Shown: positions 12,107 through 24,924 of the stretch, in pieces
How positions within the stretch are numbered: the stretch's first letter is position 1
How the letters are laid out: the number at the start of each line of letters is the position of its first letter
Assembly (NCBI GenBank): GCA_029168955.1
Contig: JAPDOI010000977.1
Span: 1 to 64,000 of the forward strand
Direction of reading: 5' to 3'
Length of the DNA stretch: 64,000 bases
Source: Aplectana chamaeleonis
Lineage: Eukaryota; Nematoda; Chromadorea; Rhabditida; Cosmocercidae
Made by a program: the position numbers and the translations under genes
The notes under the pieces: model-generated
What the model saw: only the letters and a program-made list of their open reading frames with translations
What the model was told of the DNA's origin: nothing
Databases searched by the model: none

Positions 12107-12780
12107 CTCTGAGATGCCCCCGAAAACCTTTTTTCGCTATTTGGACAATTGCAATTTTGACGTGCATTTAGCCCACCTGAGAGCTGACAATTAGACCTGA
12201 ACAACTCGTGGCTGTGTAAGAAGCATTCTGTGGTGGAGCTGAGCTAAAACCGAGAAAAAAACGAATCGAAAAAAAAACCGGCGGTGCCACCCCCCTTCTC
12301 CATGTTTGGTGGCGACCCCCCACTATGGAAAAATTTCCAACACTGCTTGACCCCGCTCCCAATCTTTTTTGAGCCTGTTGCCCATGGACCTCTGCCGTAA
12401 TTCTTCGAGAAATCAACTGACATTGTAGTCAAGTCCAGCCCTTCAACTGACCCTCGAGAGGAATTTAGAGCCAAATCTGTCCCAGATCCACAAACGCCGC
12501 AAAACCATAACTTTTTTCATCGTGAATGTTGCCTCTCAGAGAACCGGTCAGCACGTCGCGGTCAATTTCCATGCTATCGTGGTAGATTTTCTGAATTTGT
12601 AGAACCTGCATGCTATGCCCGGAGACACCGCGAAAATAGTCTTTTTCAACGCTAAAGTTGACTTCTCAGACCGAGAGAGTCAACCTCCATATAGATCTGA
12701 TATCTATCTATAAATTCAGGTGGTCTATCTCATAGTCCCCAGTTTTACAGTGCTTTCTCCTTCTGTAAGTCGTTTTTACC

Positions 12781-13414
12781 TCAAAGGCAATGCTCTGAAT
12801 GAAAAAAATCAATTTTGTAGCAGCAGCATGAGCTGTGGGTCCATCTGATTAGAGTAGTGAAGAAAAAACCGCGAAAACGGCCAGCAAGTGGGCAAAAATC
12901 GCGTGAATCAACGGACCCACCGGAACACGACGTATGGTTTCCGTTTTCATTTTAGTCTGACGCATGGACCAGGCGGCTGGCCGTGCGGGGTTGGCGGCCT
13001 CACCGCAGAATGGGGTTTCGATTCGCGCTGGGTGATCTACCGTCGCAGCCCCGTCCATTTATCAGACTAAAACGATTGCGGGCACTCTACATACATAGAA
13101 CAGTTGTTCATTCCAAGGCACAACTGTAGATGAGCTCAATATTCTTTATCCCGAGCGATTCTAACACCCTAGCATGCGCATTGGATCCTTCATACTTTTT
13201 GAAAATTTTCCCGAAAATATGGGCAAAAGGGAGGTCTACGACCGAAGAAGTTTGAAGTGAAAAACCATTTCTGAGGTTCTGGATTCTACTGCACCAAATA
13301 CACCAAAGAGGCGTGTTTTAAGGGTTTGGGGTTTCTTAGACAGTTTCTTGAACTTACCTGCGCAAAAACTCCACTAACTAGAGTACGGTTCTAAATGTTA
13401 ACACTGCCGTTTGT
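12781..13414 (+). mobile_element. Family B2 TTAA-MITE, degenerate copy
   Basis: Degenerate ends (CAAAGGCAATGCTCTGAATG and GTTAACACTGCCGTTT). The body shares TATTCTTTATCCCGAGCGAT with the better copy at 51520-52009. It contains a separate GC-rich repeat at 12905-13065. Confidence 0.6.
12905..13065 (-). repeat. GC-rich dispersed repeat
   Basis: Inverted copy of 36985-37135: TCTGACGCATGGACCAGGCG and GATCTACCGTCGCAGCCCCG on this strand. No coding evidence. Confidence 0.8.
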
Positions 13415-13726
13415 GGGTTTTAAATCGCTCACGTTAACGGCATGGGTGTGAGTGAGAGCGAGAACCCGAACTTTCAGACTTTGAAGCTCTGCGGGGCTAG
13501 GGATCTTTTCTCATCTTTTTTCGATGATCACCGTGATTTCCCACTCTACTCCCGGTGGGAGAGCGAGTATCACAAAATTTTGAGTGTTTCGAGAGTTTTT
13601 TTGGAATTGGCTCAAGACTTATTAGTAGGAGTTCCTTATCCAGGGTGCTAAACACTAATCTGAGGGTGCTAAACACTAATCTGAGGCTGGTTTGTCGAAA
13701 CTCAGGTTTGTGGTAGGTAATGTTAT

Positions 13727-14307
13727 TTAAAGGCACTGCTCACGATAAACTTCGTCTTTGAGCCTCCCATGAAAAAAACACTTGTGTTAGCCCTCAGAAG
13801 GAGAACTGTGTTGAAAAAACGGATATAAACGGATTACCAGAGGAGAAAGATGGTTTCGAAAATTATCCCAGTGGGCAAGTCCGGCCTCCTTGGGTCTAGT
13901 TTTTGGCATCGACACCGACACGGCTCCATCACTGCCACGCTTTGAACTGCGATTATCCGCAGTGGTTTTTATCGAATTAGGCTGAGGATTGGACAGATTT
14001 TCGCCTGAAGAAGATTTCCGGAGGTTTTCGACAACTGAATCTCAAATATAACTTCTCTTTCAATTATAAACCACTGCCGATGGTTGCAGATCAAAGCTTG
14101 GCAGTGATAGAAACGTGTCGGTGTTGACGACAACAACTAGATCCAAGGAGGCCGGCCTTGCCCTCTGGGGTAATATTCAAAACTGTTTTTGCCTCTGGGA
14201 AAGCTTTCGGATCCGCTTTTTCAACACTGTTCTGTTTATGAGGGCTACCACCATTTAGTTTTCTAAGAAAACTCAAGGACGGAGTTTATCGCGAACAGTG
14301 GCTTTAA
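13727..14307 (+). mobile_element. Family B4 TTAA-MITE with long internal palindrome
   Basis: Ends TTAAAGGCACTGCTCACGAT and ATCGCGAACAGTGGCTTTAA. Arms around 13870-13950 and 14090-14175 are inverted copies (GGCAAGTCCGGCCTCCTTGG against its complement), so the element folds back on itself. Confidence 0.85.
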
Positions 14308-15048
14308 GGGCGTAGCTTCCCTGATTATTTCTAAAATTGACAAGTGGACGTCAAACTCGTGTTAGTCACCATAAGCAAATAAGTATGTATGTAACAAAAA
14401 ACGGATAAGTTTTGGGCAAAATCGGAAAATTTGAAAGAGCGACCGTATACTCACTATAACCTACCGTACTCCATCGAAAACGACCTCGGACAAATGTTGA
14501 TTGCACCGAATCACCCCCCACAAAAAAAATTTGCTCCAAATCTATCCTACCATTCCGGAAATCGTCACAAGCCACGTGTGGCTCTGAAAATTTTTCCCCG
14601 ATGGGAAGCTTCAAACAACTTATGTTGAGAGCTTTCGAAATTCGACAAATAAACTCGTTTTAGTCACCATAAGCAAATATGTATGTATGTAGCAAGAAAC
14701 GGATAAGTTTTGGGCAAAATCAGAACTCAGACCCCTAATTGACACCCTCAAAAAACCCACACTGGGAAACTTTTATGTCAGATCTGAAATGTTTTTCTCA
14801 GACCCTTTCAGAACTGCCTGATTGATAATAAGAAACGCTCGCGCTGGGAACCAATTGCCATTTTCAGGTTCAATTTCACGAATGATCCAGGAAGACCACA
14901 CGGTAAAGTTCGGCGCGTCAAAGGGGTTTGAGGTTGGAAGGAGTTGAAGATGAGGATCCGCCAGCAGCTCTCACCAGTTATCTAACACTTGTTCATAGAA
15001 TGTTGATGCTACCATCAAACAACATTAAAAACAATGACAGCACAAACT

Positions 15049-15243
15049 CTAAATGCAGAAAAACCTCAATAATGATTTTGGCGCGAAATTTAGTTTCAAT
15101 TTTATAGTGTGTTCAGACAGACTATCCTTTCCAAACAAAGGTTTTTCATGGGCACTTTCGACATTCTCGTTCGCTAGAGAGGCCAAGGTACACAAAAACA
15201 TGAAAAAATAATATACGCTTTTCTGCGCATACGATGCCGTTAA
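15049..15243 (+). mobile_element. Family C-prime MITE right-end fragment
   Basis: Terminates CTGCGCATACGATGCCGTTAA, matching the right end at 39573. The left border is uncertain. Confidence 0.45.
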
Positions 15244-15779
15244 CCAATACAGGGAAATAGAGCGAAAACGCATATAACTCCTTGCAGAGCAATCTGGCAA
15301 GCCTATGGAGGAAAATTTCAAATTCTACGTCAAAACAGGGTCCTGGGAATGTATGTTTCGTCTGTAACGGTCACTTTGTCCTTCTCTTGTAGGAATACTA
15401 AAGCATTGCCTTATCGAGAAGGTTCAAAGTTAGGCTAAATGTGAAAAGTGGGGTGGATTGAGCCGATTTAACATCAAAACGCATGACCCTGAACGGAAGC
15501 CAAAATTCTTTCGATGTGACCTCTTCATGCACGTGCTAAGGTCGCGCATTCGTGTTACGAGTCCTTACAATGACCTCAATTCCTTGTTTCTTTCAGATCA
15601 TTTGCTGGAGGAAACAGGCTTGTTCCAGGTCCGCGGTTTGTCCTAGGTGATCAAACTGGTCTGAACTTCACTTCCTCAAAGAAGGATTCAACACATACTT
15701 TTTCACCCACTTTTTTCGATTTTTTCTGAATTTTTTTTAAATTTCGAAATCGAAAAAAATCGGCAACGTGGTTGGACTG

Positions 15780-16210
15780 ACGATTTAGCGTACGAGTGTG
15801 TGTATGAGTGTTTGAGTGGGGGGAAATTTCCGCGGTCCATTGATTGTGCCGAGGCGAGGGGAAGGGAGAAGGGAAGCGGCGGCGGCGTCGGGAGGAAGGC
15901 GAGAAAATTCGGGGTCGCCGGGTGGAGAGCACGGGGAAACGCGGACAGCGCCGACCACCCCGGAGTGCGGACCACCCACGAGAAACCCGTGAGACCGCAG
16001 ACGAACAGACGCTAGGCAAAGTGCTGGCTGTTACTGGCTGGCTGGCTGAGCGCCAACTCTCTCTCGCTACGTCGTGTCGTCCACGACCATTTCCATATCT
16101 CACCCCGATCGTCGGGGCCAGCCACAGCCCCACCAACCTCGCATCGGTCAGCCTCACCACATCCTCCTCCAACACGGATGCTGCCAAGAAAACGGAAATA
16201 TCTGCCTGAG
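15780..16210 (+). promoter_or_regulatory. GC-rich block with possible first exon
   Basis: A sharply GC- and CpG-rich island in AT-rich surroundings. Near its end ATG at 16178 opens an 11-codon reading frame (MLPRKRKYLPE, with a basic nuclear-localisation-like run) that ends at GAG/GTGGGT in phase 0. That phase would fit the candidate exon at 33773 or the exon at 39876. Long frames on both strands here (15651-16187 minus, 15844-16209 plus) are explained by composition. It could be the promoter and first exon of the zinc-finger gene or of a gene not otherwise seen. Confidence 0.35.
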
Positions 16211-19200
16211 GTGGGTCCCGTTTTCCCGCTTCTTTATCGCGTGTCTCAGCTGATTATCACTTCATCAATTAATCATTACCTGTTCATCCTCCACCTCTTT
16301 TTTTCCTTTCCTAATCTTCCGTTCTTCTTTGACCTAATATGTACTCATAGATTACTTTAGCCCATGCTGAAAGCTTTTTGTGCAATGCCGGAACTATTTT
16401 CTCGCCCGAATTGCTCAAGTGAAAGTGAAAATTTCGGTTCACTCCAGTTGTTCCATACTTTGAACTATGCCCCTTTCTTCGATCCACTTTGACCCAAAAA
16501 CTTGTGGACACTTTTCCTGGAGTGTACAGTATTCGCAATACCTTGATTTTAAGGGAAATAACTTTTAGGCGAAATTTGGTCATTTTATAGAGCGCTGAAT
16601 TGTAAACTGTAAGATGGAGCAGAATAACAAGAGAAGGGAAATTGCAGAAATAGGATGAAGGAAATTTTTTACATAAAGCTGAATATGGAAAGGCCAGTTC
16701 TTCAGCGGCTGAACTCCTTCCACTTACTATAATTCTCATCGAGATTCCTCCAGATCCCAGTTATGAAAACAGCTTACACAAGCTCTGGAATAGTGCTAGG
16801 GCTCCGATATGACCTCATGCTTCAAAATACTCAGAATGCCTGCTAAGCAAAGAAAAGCAATATGATCATTTATTGAAGGAGTTTCGGAACATTTTACAAG
16901 CAATAGGTGGAAGTCGCAGAGAAATTTCATACCCTCGTTCCAATTTAGTCTCCTACTGGGATTTCTTTGAATCCTAACGTTGGTCCGAATAGTTTTCGGT
17001 ATTTTCCTAGCTACTTACGAACCAGGGATGTGCGAAAAAAAGGATTTCTATCCGGAAACGTAGAACGGAGGTGCAAAAAAATTTCCAGTCGGAAACGAAA
17101 GCCGATATGCGAAAATGGATCTAGAGATGGAATACGCAAGCGAAAAAAATATGGGGAATTTGGAAAACTTCCGATTCGTCACCAGCTGGTTTATTTTTCG
17201 TGTTTCCCTCCAAAGCATTTGGAAACGGCTTTCTCCGTACATCTCTGGTTGGAATCCCAGGGTTTTGACGCGGGTACGAGTTTTTTCTCGGTCCTCTCTT
17301 ATTATGTGTATCCTTCGAATCCTCGCTACTCGCAGTCGTACTATCACAATCGTAGATGCGAAGCGGTTGTTTTTCGAAAACCTCAATAATGAACATGGAG
17401 AAATCATTCTCAAAACCGCACTACTTCAGTGATAGTGATAAAGAAAAGTGCGAGTAGCAGGGAAATGGAGGCTATTTGAGCCTTGTTGTTGCAGTTTTCT
17501 TCATGTGATTTTGTACAACGTCAAAATCTGAATTTTTAACATCTGAGTTCATTAACTTATGAGTTATAAACAAAAAAGTTCAAGTCATCATAAAGTTGTG
17601 TAGGAAGGTATTTGTATTAGGTATATGATCTATCGAGAATTTAATCACTTGCACCATCAAATCAATTACTCACGTATTCTCTTGCCATTGTTTACCCACT
17701 ATTTTTGGACTTTGAACATTTTGGTGACTTTCGGAAAACAATCGATAGACGGTCAGCTTTTATTATTTTAATAGTTAAAAGAGCTCTCTCATCTATGTGC
17801 TTCAAATGCCCCATTAAATTTCTGCGCATTTTGACGACAGAGGGCAACTCTGGCGAACTGGCGCATCGACAGCAGGCTGATCCGCCCATAAAGAGTCACT
17901 GGTCGCCAACAGGGCAATCTCCGGCAGAAGCGTGTCCGAGCTATATGAACTGACAGATAACTGCTTTAGTATGAAAAAAATGTGGAAAGTCCTGACTTTC
18001 GCATTTATCTACCTCCGCCTATATAGTCCAAAAACTGGAAGCAGTGTTCGCTACGAGGAAATTCTCAAGAAAGGCAAAAATTTGCATGGTACGAACCTTG
18101 CTGAAAGGGCTGAGAATTCGGCTTCGAAGAAGTATCTTTATTGAAACCCAAGGCTTCGAATCTATGAAAATGTGCACAGCCTCGCCCCTGAAAGATTCAC
18201 GTTTCGGGCTGTGCTCAGTCCGAACCCCTTGAGGTACTCAGCCAGAAAGAAAATCACATTAAATTATCCCAGCAATTTAATAAAGAAAGCAAGAAGTACA
18301 ACCAACGCTCGTAGGATTTGGTCAGAAATCGAGCGAGGTCGGATCTTCACGTCTTTTTTGAACAACTCGCTTCGAACACTTCTTTGAGCGAAACTAGGGT
18401 GATATTCATGATACTGGCCTTGAGGGCTACCTAGTGGTTTAGCCTTGTTGTGATTACTTTGAGAACTATAAAAGTTTCGCAATCAGATAGGTTTGTAATT
18501 ACGGTACCGTGGCTGAGGGAGCGCTACCGTCTCTGCCTTCACTTCCCTGTGTCTACCGTATATAGGGAGCTGGTCGATTGCGAAACTATCATGGTTCTGA
18601 ACGAAATCCCGACAATGACTTTACCATTGGATAGCCCTCAACGCCTGAATTATGAATATCTCCCTAGTTACGCCCAAATTAGACCTTGAAGCGTTATACA
18701 GAAAAAGGCGAAAAAGACGCGCAAACCCGACCTAGCTTGCTTTCTGACCAAATCCTACGAGCGGTAGTGCATATGAAGGTTAACCGTAGAAATAGTAAAA
18801 AATCTGAGTACACCAGGTCGGCGATCGGAGCGCAGTTATTGAATTTCGTTCTGGCCCCAGCTGGCCACCGCCTGTGAGCGAAATTCCTCGTTTTCCGATG
18901 GTTTCCTACTACACGACTTTCGATTTTCAAAAATTATCCCAAATTCGCGAGAGAATCGAAAATGTTTCACAAGATTACATTTTTCCGATTTCCGATGATT
19001 TTCGGCGCTGAGAGCTCTGATGTTGTAATGGTCGTTCCGTTTTCGGATTTACAACATTTGGAGAAAAATTCCAGTGTTTTCGTTTGTTTAGGTACTCTAT
19101 AGCCTGAACAGTCGATGAAAAGTTTCGTCGGAATAAATTCAGCAATACAATTTCATCGTACTTAGACATAATTCACTTATCAGGAAAAAAATCACTCTGA

Positions 19201-19248
19201 CAACTAGTTAATAGAACGACGAGAGATTACGTTAGGGAGACACTTTCA
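16211..19248. other. No supported gene
   Basis: Low-GC sequence with many small frames of no recognisable content. A CAGGGATGTGCG end at about 17027 suggests a decayed hAT-type terminus. It would be intron if the 16178 exon belongs to a downstream gene. Confidence 0.5.
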
Positions 19249-19742
19249 TTAAAGGCAGTGTTCACGATAAAAATCGTTTTTCTGTTTTTCCGCCTATCTT
19301 GGAAACGGCCCCATGCTGATTCCAATGATGTCTCTAAAATCGCACAAGACCTTCTGGCAACGGAGTTATGGTCCCTCAAAGATTGAGCTATGGAAACATG
19401 GTGGACGAGTTGTCCGAGGCTTGTAACTTCCTTCTTTTGCAGCCGATCTATGCGAGCTGACCTGAGGAAAGAGAGAAGCTGAGAATGAAGGGAAGAACGG
19501 GGCTAATGATTGGAAATCATTGCTCATCTCACGATCTCGAGCATTCATTCGTTCACGTCGGTGGGCGCGTGTTGCGCTTTTGGGGTTTGCCTTGCGCTCG
19601 AAGTGGCAACTTCGGGCTCTTTTGGAGCGTTTCCTGGCTCGTTTTCATGCGTTCTTTCGACGTCAACGTTACAGTGTGCCCCTCCACTACCCATTCCTAG
19701 TGGAAACTGAAACACATTTTTTATTGTGAACACTGCCTTTAA
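19249..19742 (+). mobile_element. Family B3 TTAA-MITE, copy 3
   Basis: Complete, with both TTAA-flanked ends (TTAAAGGCAGTGTTCACGAT and TTGTGAACACTGCCTTTAA). Apparent overlapping small ORFs at 19485-19733 are repeat sequence shared with 9624-9881. Confidence 0.9.
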
Positions 19743-20773
19743 GCCGAATTGAAATCAATTGCTGAAGAAAAAATCGTTATCGAAGGCAAACTGCATTGCT
19801 AGGTTTTGAAGAAGTGAGTCACCTGCAGCTGCACTTACGGACAAGCCTTCCTTGACGGGGAAGTGATGCGTCGACTTCTTTCTCATGAAATGACCCGTGT
19901 CGTGTCAAAAAATTAGATGCGTATGAAGCACTTCTGCACGCGATAGCCGCTTGTCCTCTCCTATATAATTCAGGCGATTCTCAGCCTCGTGCGGCCTTAC
20001 AGTTTAGCCCGTTCTCCCAATCTGCGGGTCGGCTTCTGTTGCTGTCCTGGCCTTTGCTGTTGCCTTCCGGGCCACTGATGTGGCTGTCGTGGCTCCTCCA
20101 TATCGCCTGAACAGCAACAGCAGTGGCCCAAAGTCTGGCAAAACGAGCCGAACTGTCAGGGACTCTGATTTATGTTCGGGGGCTCGGGGTTGAGAATCGC
20201 TTGATAAAAGCATCAACTGGGGCCTTTGTGATCATCAATAAACAAAGTTATTTGTACTTTTCATGTTTCAGACGATCTTGTGTATCAGAGGATTTCTCAA
20301 CATCTGTCGATCCTTTTACGCCCCCCCTTTTTTTTTACAATTCCAGAGCTTTTCTTTAAATTTTTTCGCCAGGTATTTAACATTCCATAACAAAAATTCT
20401 CTACTAAAGTTCTGGCATTCTAGGTTTGAAAAAAGTACAGTCTCTAGAAATGATGGATTTCTTATGTAAGAATCGAAGTTCCTTTGTCATTGCAAGAAAA
20501 GTCAATTATCAATGTAATGAGTTTCTGACCATGTTGAACTATTTCTTTGATTGTATCATATTTACATATTTCGATTTGAAAAAATCGCACTTCTCAACTG
20601 TCTAAATTCTTCGTTTTCTCACTGAAGTATGAATTTCTACTTCATCATAGCAATTTATTTCGCCGTAATTTTATAGACGAGTTACTTCCTTTTTTTGTTT
20701 TTTTTTGTTTACTGTCGTTTGAATAAGCTGATTTTGATGGACATTGTTTATGTTTTACTGGTACATTCGGCTT
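19743..20773. other. No supported gene; GC-rich patch at 20000-20220
   Basis: The patch is open on both strands (minus 20004-20216, Ala/Thr-rich) and lacks domains or good splice sites. The rest is AT-rich. Confidence 0.45.
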
Positions 20774-20898
20774 GGATCCTAGTGATACATTGCGTTTCAT
20801 ATTGACGATTGGCGCAAACTCGGTGCCATATGCTATAACATAGGTGCACCGAGTTTGCGCCAATCGTCAATGGCGAACCCAAAGTATCACTAGGATCC
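20774..20898. mobile_element. Hairpin G, copy 2 (short foldback)
   Basis: 125-bp palindrome from GGATCCTAGTGATAC to GTATCACTAGGATCC, with the arm sequence GACGATTGGCGCAAACTCGG repeated inverted. The centre is ATATGCTATAACATAG. Confidence 0.85.
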
Positions 20899-21099
20899 AT
20901 GCCGACTATACGTCGTGTGCTGCCTGTGTCGCTTGTCGTCTGCGTTCCTCGAGTCTGCAGTACACCATGTGAACCTTGCTTCGAAAATCAGTATATGCTG
21001 TGGTTTCTTGCCCTCTTCCATATCTCTCTCCCTCTCTCTCTCTCCCTCTCTCGTCTCCCTTTCGCGCTCAGGGTCCTCCAAGTTCGGGAATTCGCTACG

Positions 21100-21384
21100 C
21101 AAGCCTCGTTCGAAGATGAGTGCATACACTCAATATCGGTATGCAAATCCGGTCCGCAGCGGCAGACAACCGCTGTCGCTACACTCAGTGCAAGCAAAAG
21201 CATGCAGGAGCACGGGGTCGCTGCACCAATATTCTTGGTCCCAACACGATTATTCTTGAGCTGCATGCTGCAAAAGAGGTTGTCTGCAATTGTGGACTGG
21301 ATTTCCACCCCGAGTGTATAGTTTTGATGTTCCATGTGAAGTCAAACCATGATCACTCAAATCGCTCTACCGTTTCGGGGTTTT
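21100..21384 (+). pseudogene. Cys/His-rich fragment, possibly FLYWCH- or transposase-derived
   Basis: A plus-strand frame from 21120 to TAA at 21386 contains DNRCRYTQCKQK, then CTNILGPNTIILEL, VCNCGLDFHPEC and HVKSNHDH. The CRYTQC start and hydrophobic core distantly resemble zinc-binding segments of nematode FLYWCH/MULE transposon proteins. No start or splice context is convincing. The upstream 21020-21060 is a CT-rich simple repeat. Confidence 0.25.
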
Positions 21385-21386
21385 AA

Positions 21387-23569
21387 GCTTACAAAAACTT
21401 CATTTTCCATGTACCACACAAATGAGAAACCTTTTTTTCATGTATAGGAATGGTGTGTTTTCCATTATTTGGTCTGTTTCAAGTTTTCTGCTTATGTCTG
21501 ATTCTTTTAATGTAGTGGGAAAAAGGAAAAGGGCAAATGTCAAAAAAATCTGCCTCGTGATCTAGCCCTCCTATTTTGTACGCGCAGTGCCACGATGTGC
21601 CCCGAAAACTGACCCAATTTTTGCTGAGTAAGTCAGTAGATTAGATTCTGGCGGAAGGGCGTCACATGCCGCCCCTGTTTGAGAATACCAGCCTTTTTGT
21701 TTATAATCAGCGAAAAGCTCCACGATTCCAGATATTGGCTGCGTTATTATCGCATCTCTTGTAAGAGCCCCCCCCCACCCTATGTGCGTACATTCCGTAT
21801 GTGGTCATTCCTGGCAGTCTATTCCCTGAATGTTTTAGTGATCGTCTTCCTCAGCTGGCCGCACCGCCCAAAAATTCTAGTCACACGGGGCGGTACTATA
21901 GTGGAGACGAATTTCTCGCGGAAACATTCGTTAAAGCGTGGAAGTGCATTGGGTGCAGCGAACGGCAACCTATCAATTCTCCGACGATATCTTGATTTTG
22001 TCCACTACGCGAACATGTCTCCAAAGGTGGGGTTTGGCCTCAAATCCGACGACTTCAAGACACCCCACTTCATAGTTATCTTCATAGTTACGGTCTTAAT
22101 CTAATCGTTCTTATTTTGTCAAGTATCGACACTTTTTTTTTTTTTAAAGCGATATCACATTTTTTCGGGGTCTTCAAAAAAATTATCGATAATTGAAAAT
22201 ATAGCTATCATTAGAAAAGACAATGATTACATCACTTGAATATGAAGTTGAGTGCCCCAATTTCGTTGTATAATACAAATATGATATAATTTGTCATTTT
22301 TGAAAAATTTCCTAAAAATGCTGAATCCTCCCCATTGGATAGTTGGCTTTTTCCAGCAGTATGTATAATCCAGCCCTCATAGGGTCATATTAACCAGAGT
22401 TACGCAGGCGTGATATTTACGAGCTCAAATAGAAGTGAAGAGAAGAAGATTTATTCTGAAATGTGAATGTGCGAGATTGCGCCATGCCTTCATCTGAGGT
22501 TTGAAAATGTGGAATTGAACGAGTGTCCAGGAATCAAATGCACATGCAGTAGTTCGACCAGCTAATTCAATGTAATAATATTTTTTCATACTTCAATTCT
22601 CTCAAATGGAGCCAAACAAACATATTGCCCTAAGAGCAGGTTAAAGTTCAGTTTCAATTCACATACCGAAATTTAAACGAATTTCGTGTTGACGGTTTTT
22701 TTCTTCGGGTTCTCGACAGAAGTTGAACGAAGTATCCTTCAAGGTTTGGCGAAATACATCTGCCCCTCAACTTCATAGTGTTCCTAGGGATTTACTGGTT
22801 TCAGAAGCTGCTGAGAGAAGAAAAATTCTCGACGTTTTCAAAAACTTCAGTCAATTCCGAAAACTGAAAAAAGAAACTTCCTTCTCGCTCAGCAATTTCT
22901 TCGGGCCTGCTAGATTTTCCTGCATTGTAAACTGCATTCGTTCTTACTACCTCGGACGACAAATGGAATTTGGGTCAAGAAAAAATCATTTTTCCAGATT
23001 CCAACTATAGAAGTTTTGATCTGCAAGGTTATCTTAGAGCCAACTGACCATGTAGTGTTCCTTTTTTTATTTAAATTGCTTTGCCGACGCGAAATTTTTT
23101 TTGGTACTTCTTACATGCTGTTCCAAAATTTCTCGTTTAATTAGATACATAGGTCTAATTAATGAAGTGATTTTTGATTTTTTTTTAAATTTTTCCCCGT
23201 TATTAAGTAAATGTCCACTAACTTTGTCATCGTTCAAGTTCAATTTCGTCTATGTCCTGCTCCGTTTGCATCTGTTACGTCTCTTATCCTGGTCACCTTC
23301 TCCCACAAAGTCTTTTCCCATGCCTCAAATAGATCCGAAACCTTTGAAGACATTCAATTATTTCATATCTTTTCGTACTCACGTGTGAACATCACCTTTA
23401 AACGCTTCTAGCCTTTGAGCCTATTACAATGTTTAAATAGGTCTGTGCAGACATTTCACAGCACTACTAAATCGTAAATAGATTATCCAGCACTTGGTTT
23501 TATCTTGGCTGAAGTCTGTCGAAAAACTATTCCTTCTCACGTACTTACCTTATTTTCTCTTTTAGAAGT
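21387..23569. other. No supported gene
   Basis: AT-rich sequence with poly-T runs (22132-22145) and small frames only. The 141- and 95-codon frames at 21679 and 22723 show no domain or splice support. Confidence 0.5.
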
Positions 23570-23725
23570 ACATGTACTTCTAATACTCAGACCCCTGTTT
23601 TATATGTACTTCTATTAGAGGTGTACTTCAAATAGAGGCTGTACTTCTAATTCTCAGCCCTCTCTTCTTGGTGTACTTTTATTAGAGGTGTACTTCTGTT
23701 AGAGGGTGTACTTCTATTATTCGGC
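23570..23725 (+). repeat. GTACTTCTA/TAGAGGTG tandem array, copy 1
   Basis: Units such as TATTAGAGGTGTACTTC repeat at roughly 17-40-nt spacing with ATACTCAGACCC interruptions. Nearly the same order recurs at 24925-25095. Confidence 0.8.
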
Positions 23726-23957
23726 GCGATTTTTTGAATTTCCAGTGGTAGACTATTCATTTTATGAATTCCAGTATAACACCAAAAACTTGTATTTAAT
23801 AAAAATTTCAGACTTGGATCAATTGAATCGTTGCTTCCACAATCTCTGATATCATATATTCACACCTTTCCCAAGTTAATTTCTTCCAAAAAATGTATAA
23901 ATTCTTTTTCGATTTTGTTGACACGTTCTTCATCGACTTGTTATGCTTAAAAACAAT

Positions 23958-24398
23958 TTAAAGGCAGCGTTCACGATGAACATCATCGGTGACTTTCTAC
24001 AGTGAAATGATTGGCGAGGAGGATTCTAGCCTCCCAGTGTCGAAAAAACGGTAAAAAAAGCGAGCCAGGTGGCAAAATAACAGTTGCAAATAAGCGTTTT
24101 GGTGTCCCAGACACGCCGCGTGCTCCAGATCCGCCCCTCGAATTGAACAAATGAAAACTCAGATTACAGTAATGATCAAGTGAAGGAAGTGCTGATAAGT
24201 GAGCTAATCGCTTGATTGCACCTTCATAGCGGTCAATTCCTCCACGCTCAAAAATCAGCGTAAAAAAGGGAGGGCCTACTTTGGCTCAAAAACGCGTCTT
24301 TCGCGTGGTTTTTAAGCATGCCTTGCTATACAGGGCCCCAGACCTTTCGTAAACCGAGGCGATATCGGAAGTGGAATTTATTGTGAACACTGCCTTTG
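23958..24398 (+). mobile_element. Family B5 TTAA-MITE
   Basis: Ends TTAAAGGCAGCGTTCACGAT and TTGTGAACACTGCCTTTGA, 441 bp. It lies between two GTACTTCTA repeat arrays (23570-23725 and 24925-25095). Confidence 0.85.
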
Positions 24399-24924
24399 AC
24401 TGATCGCCTTTCGAGCCGTCCAGAGCGATTGAAAAGCGCGGTTCTTGAACGACCTGACAACAGCTTTTCCAGAAGCGAGTTCTTTGCGTCCACAATCCAC
24501 TATAGGTGAAGTCTACAATTGATGGTTTCTGATTTCCTCGTCGTATAAGCGATTTCTATACTTAAATGATCCAATCTTCGTAACACTGGGAAATCTTGGT
24601 TTTTCAAGCACCGCTAAAGTCAACGTCTAGGGCCAAAACAAGTCGACTTAGATCGACTAATACCCAATCTAACAAAAATATTCGTAAAAAACACCAATGT
24701 CGAACTTTAGCTCTGCGTTTTTTCCTGGTCATTTAAAGTTCGCTGAGGTTTGATCGTAAGTTGTCCCATACAAGCAATCTTTGTCCAAGAAAGGGATAGT
24801 TTTTTTTTGTGAATATTCAAACCTTACATTATTGCAAAAAATCTCGGGCAAACTGGTCTCTTTCAAATGCCACATTCGAGTTGCCAATCACTTCCCCAAG
24901 TACCGGGGGTCCACTCCGAAAAGA

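Noticed and set aside
15651..16187. 178-codon minus-strand ORF
   Set aside because: Low-complexity Arg/Ser/Pro/His composition from a GC-rich block; no domain, and the opposite strand is equally open.
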